The notes under the pieces were generated by a model, which saw only the letters and a program-made list of their open reading frames with translations, made no database searches and was not told the origin of the DNA. Below are positions 52,307 to 54,424 of a stretch of DNA of 54,424 bases, piece by piece. Position 1 is the stretch's first letter; every line of letters begins with the position of its first letter. Location of the stretch: contig CAZFMZ010000003.1 in assembly GCA_964520495.1 (NCBI GenBank), positions 1-54,424 of the forward strand, written 5' to 3'. The stretch is from UBA1020 sp964520495. Its GTDB lineage: Bacteria > Patescibacteriota > Saccharimonadia > Saccharimonadales > Saccharimonadaceae. A program made the translations under genes and the position numbers.

Positions 52307-54424
52307 ATGCGGCGCTATAACCCCTCTGAAATTGAACCGAAATGGCAACAGCATTGGCAAGATACGAATGCGTACCAAGCCGCTGACGACATCTCCACAC
52401 CGAAAATGTACGTGTCGGGCATGTTCCCGTACCCTAGCGGAGCCGGCATGCACACCGGTCATGCGTTCAGCTACACCATCGTCGATAGCATCGCCCGTTT
52501 TCATCGCGCCCACGGCCGCAACGTACTAAACCCGATGGGGTGGGATACCTTCGGTCTACCGGCTGAGAACTACGCCATCAAGACCGGCACAGCGCCCAGT
52601 GAAGTGACGAAAATCAACATCGCCAACTTTAAGCAGCAATTTTCGCGCATGGGCGTATCAATCGACTGGAACCGTGAATTCAATACTTCCGATCCGGAAT
52701 ATTATCGCTGGACCCAGTGGATTTTCACTAAGTTTTTCGAACGAGGCCTGGCGTACCAGAAAGAAAGTTTGCAGTGGTGGTGCCCGATCGACAAGACCGT
52801 GCTGGCGAACGAACAGGTCGAGGCCGGCAAATGCTGGCGTTGTGGTTCCGAGGTCATGAAAAAATCGATGAAACAGTGGTTCTTCAAGATTACCGACTAT
52901 GCCGATGCGTTGCTGGATGAAATTCCGAGCTTGGACTGGCCCGACAAGATCAAGACCGCCCAAGCGAACTGGATCGGTCGTTCTGAAGGCGCTGAAATCA
53001 GCTTCGACCTACAGGGTCTTGAAGAGACGATTACCGTGTTTTCTACTCGTCCGGACACCTTGTTTGGCGCGACATTCCTGGTACTGGCTCCCGAGCACCC
53101 ATTGGTCGCACAGTTGGCAACCGACGACACCCGCGAGGCGGTCGAAGCGTACGTGGCGGAGGCCATCAAGAAATCTGAAATCGAGCGTATGAGCGAAGGC
53201 AAGGAAAAGACAGGAGTCTTCACCGGCTCGTATGCCCTCAACCCTGCGAATGGCGAACCCGTGCCGGTCTGGGTCGCCGATTACGTACTGTATGGCTATG
53301 GTACCGGCGCCGTCATGGGCGTACCGGCGCACGACGAGCGTGACAACGAGTTCGCCGAAAAGTTCCGACTGCCGATCGTAGAGGTTATTGAGAAGCCAGT
53401 TGCGTCAGCCGAGCATTGCTACCATGGTGAAGGACGATTACAAAATAGCGGAGAGTTTGACGGTAGGTTGTCGCACGAGGCCCGCGAAGAGATCGTCGCC
53501 TGGCTCGAGACCGTCGGTCGCGGTGTCAGCAAGACCACCTACAAGATGCGTGATTGGTTAATAAGCCGCCAGCGTTACTGGGGCGCACCGATTCCGATCA
53601 TCCACTGCGAGGAACATGGCGCCGTGGCCGTACCGGAAACCGACCTACCGGTGATGTTACCGCACGTCGAGGACTACGCCCCAAAGGGTGACGGCCAATC
53701 CGTACTAAGTGCCCAGACCGAATGGGTGAACACTACTTGCCCGGAATGTGGCGGTCCGGCCAAGCGCGAAACCGATACCATGGATGGCTACGCCTGTTCC
53801 AGTTGGTACCTGCTACGTTACGCCGACCCACGTAACACCGAGCAGGCCTGGAATCCTGAACTGGCTAACTACTGGGCCCCGGTGGATTATTACGTCGGTG
53901 GTGACCACGCGGTCGCCCACCTATTGTACGTCCGGTTCTGGACGCATGTCTTCCACGATATGGGTCTGACGAACTTCAAGGAGCCAGTCAGAAAACTGGT
54001 CTACCATGGCTACGTCAATGCCGAAGACGGCACCAAGATGAGTAAGAGCAAGGGTAACGTAGTAGACCCGCTCGACGTGATTGACCAAGGGTATGGCGCT
54101 GATACGCTACGTACCTACGTCCTGTTCATGGGGCCGATTGAACTTGATTCGGCCTGGAGCTCGAAGGGCGTCGCGGGCGTGTACCGTTTCCTGAACCGTA
54201 CCTGGGTGCTGACGCAGGAATTCCTGGAAGCAGAACGAACCGGCTCGCCGCACGACGACGTGGTCGAACGTCTGCGCCACAAGACGATTAAGAAAGTCAC
54301 CGACGATTATCACAAACTAGGTTTTAACACGGCGATCGCCAGCTTGATGGAGTATGTCAACGAACTCTACAAGCTGAAGCTAGACGGGTTCTCCGATGAA
54401 ACGTGGCAGCGGGCACTTGAGACC
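52307..54424 (+). CDS. leuS: Leucyl-tRNA synthetase (3' truncated by window end)
   Basis: 706 codons are present and the frame is open at the window edge, so the anticodon-binding end is missing. PYPSGAGMHTGHA (about 42-54) is the HIGH region and TKMSKSKGN the KMSKS loop. The editing domain has STRPDTLFGATFLVLAPEHP and GTGAVMGVPAHDERDNEF, with the conserved Asp of the editing site, and zinc-type Cys pairs (CWRCG; CPECGG). It charges tRNA-Leu, two of which lie at 19.5-19.85 kb. The start is fixed by the promoter ten bases before. Confidence 0.97.
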   Translation, partial: MRRYNPSEIEPKWQQHWQDTNAYQAADDISTPKMYVSGMFPYPSGAGMHTGHAFSYTIVDSIARFHRAHGRNVLNPMGWDTFGLPAENYAIKTGTAPSEVTKINIANFKQQFSRMGVSIDWNREFNTSDPEYYRWTQWIFTKFFERGLAYQKESLQWWCPIDKTVLANEQVEAGKCWRCGSEVMKKSMKQWFFKITDYADALLDEIPSLDWPDKIKTAQANWIGRSEGAEISFDLQGLEETITVFSTRPDTLFGATFLVLAPEHPLVAQLATDDTREAVEAYVAEAIKKSEIERMSEGKEKTGVFTGSYALNPANGEPVPVWVADYVLYGYGTGAVMGVPAHDERDNEFAEKFRLPIVEVIEKPVASAEHCYHGEGRLQNSGEFDGRLSHEAREEIVAWLETVGRGVSKTTYKMRDWLISRQRYWGAPIPIIHCEEHGAVAVPETDLPVMLPHVEDYAPKGDGQSVLSAQTEWVNTTCPECGGPAKRETDTMDGYACSSWYLLRYADPRNTEQAWNPELANYWAPVDYYVGGDHAVAHLLYVRFWTHVFHDMGLTNFKEPVRKLVYHGYVNAEDGTKMSKSKGNVVDPLDVIDQGYGADTLRTYVLFMGPIELDSAWSSKGVAGVYRFLNRTWVLTQEFLEAERTGSPHDDVVERLRHKTIKKVTDDYHKLGFNTAIASLMEYVNELYKLKLDGFSDETWQRALET

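Noticed and set aside
1..54424. CRISPR array or cas operon
   Set aside because: No regularly spaced direct repeats were noticed, and the only Cas4-like domain is part of the DUF2779 fusion beside a type III restriction system.
1..54424. Recoded UGA, as in Gracilibacteria/SR1
   Set aside because: Many conserved genes (ruvX, obgE, uvrC, res-preceding mod, others) end in TGA at the expected place and none is interrupted by it.

Overview
The window reads as a chromosomal segment of a Patescibacteria/CPR bacterium, most likely Candidatus Saccharibacteria (TM7). The argument is gene content (short housekeeping proteins, ObgE, TypA, LemA-HtpX, CTC-type L25, Mur/Ddl enzymes, several type IV pilin-like genes, trehalase) and small lineage-type membrane proteins. 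No rRNA or phylogenetic marker beyond this was available, so the phylum call is inference. UGA is used as an ordinary stop. Genes are tightly packed on both strands.

Layout. 1-6.5 kb: end of a baseplate-J-like protein, ruvX, mltG, a LysM-CHAP wall hydrolase, obgE, exonuclease I. 6.5-14.8 kb: uvrA, dedA, rplY, a MazG-like protein, a DoxX-like protein, trhO, a DUF2177 protein, uvrC. 14.8-28 kb: a pilin with an Fn3-like tail, pepP, a holin-like protein, secG, an anchored solute-binding protein, three tRNAs, lemA-htpX, ligA, an HD phosphohydrolase, an RRM protein, tRNA-Ala, two more pilins. 28-36.5 kb: typA, a ZIP transporter, trehalase, rarA, ddl, a slipin, tRNA-Phe, DUF202, tRNA-Gly. About 36.53-48.15 kb: an AT-richer integrated element next to tRNA-Gly. 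48.2-54.4 kb: DUF4396 and DUF305 proteins, murF, an anchored unknown, and leuS running off the end.

The element carries a large serine recombinase, a possible Rep protein, a SpoVG-family protein, an unknown 645-aa protein, MerR-like and XRE regulators, and a defence block of type III Mod, type III Res and a DUF2779 double nuclease. The last 34 codons of the recombinase are antisense to tRNA-Gly, that is, written in host DNA. Joining the two element ends in silico at the shared GCACCA keeps the reading frame open and gives a different 35-residue tail. The recombinase is therefore predicted to have different C-termini in the integrated and circular forms.

Expression signals are unusually uniform. 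Many genes, and several tRNAs, have an extended -10 element (TGn followed by TATAAT, TATACT or a close variant). In at least 14 protein genes the start codon lies only 6-8 nt after the -10 box, so those mRNAs should be leaderless. Two divergent gene pairs appear to share one palindromic AGTATACT as the -10 for both directions. Operon-internal genes and a minority of first genes use Shine-Dalgarno sites instead.

Other oddities: LigA has lost all four zinc-finger cysteines, MltG has Gln at the expected catalytic Glu position, and tRNA-Gly(GCC) carries a paired U19/A56 change.
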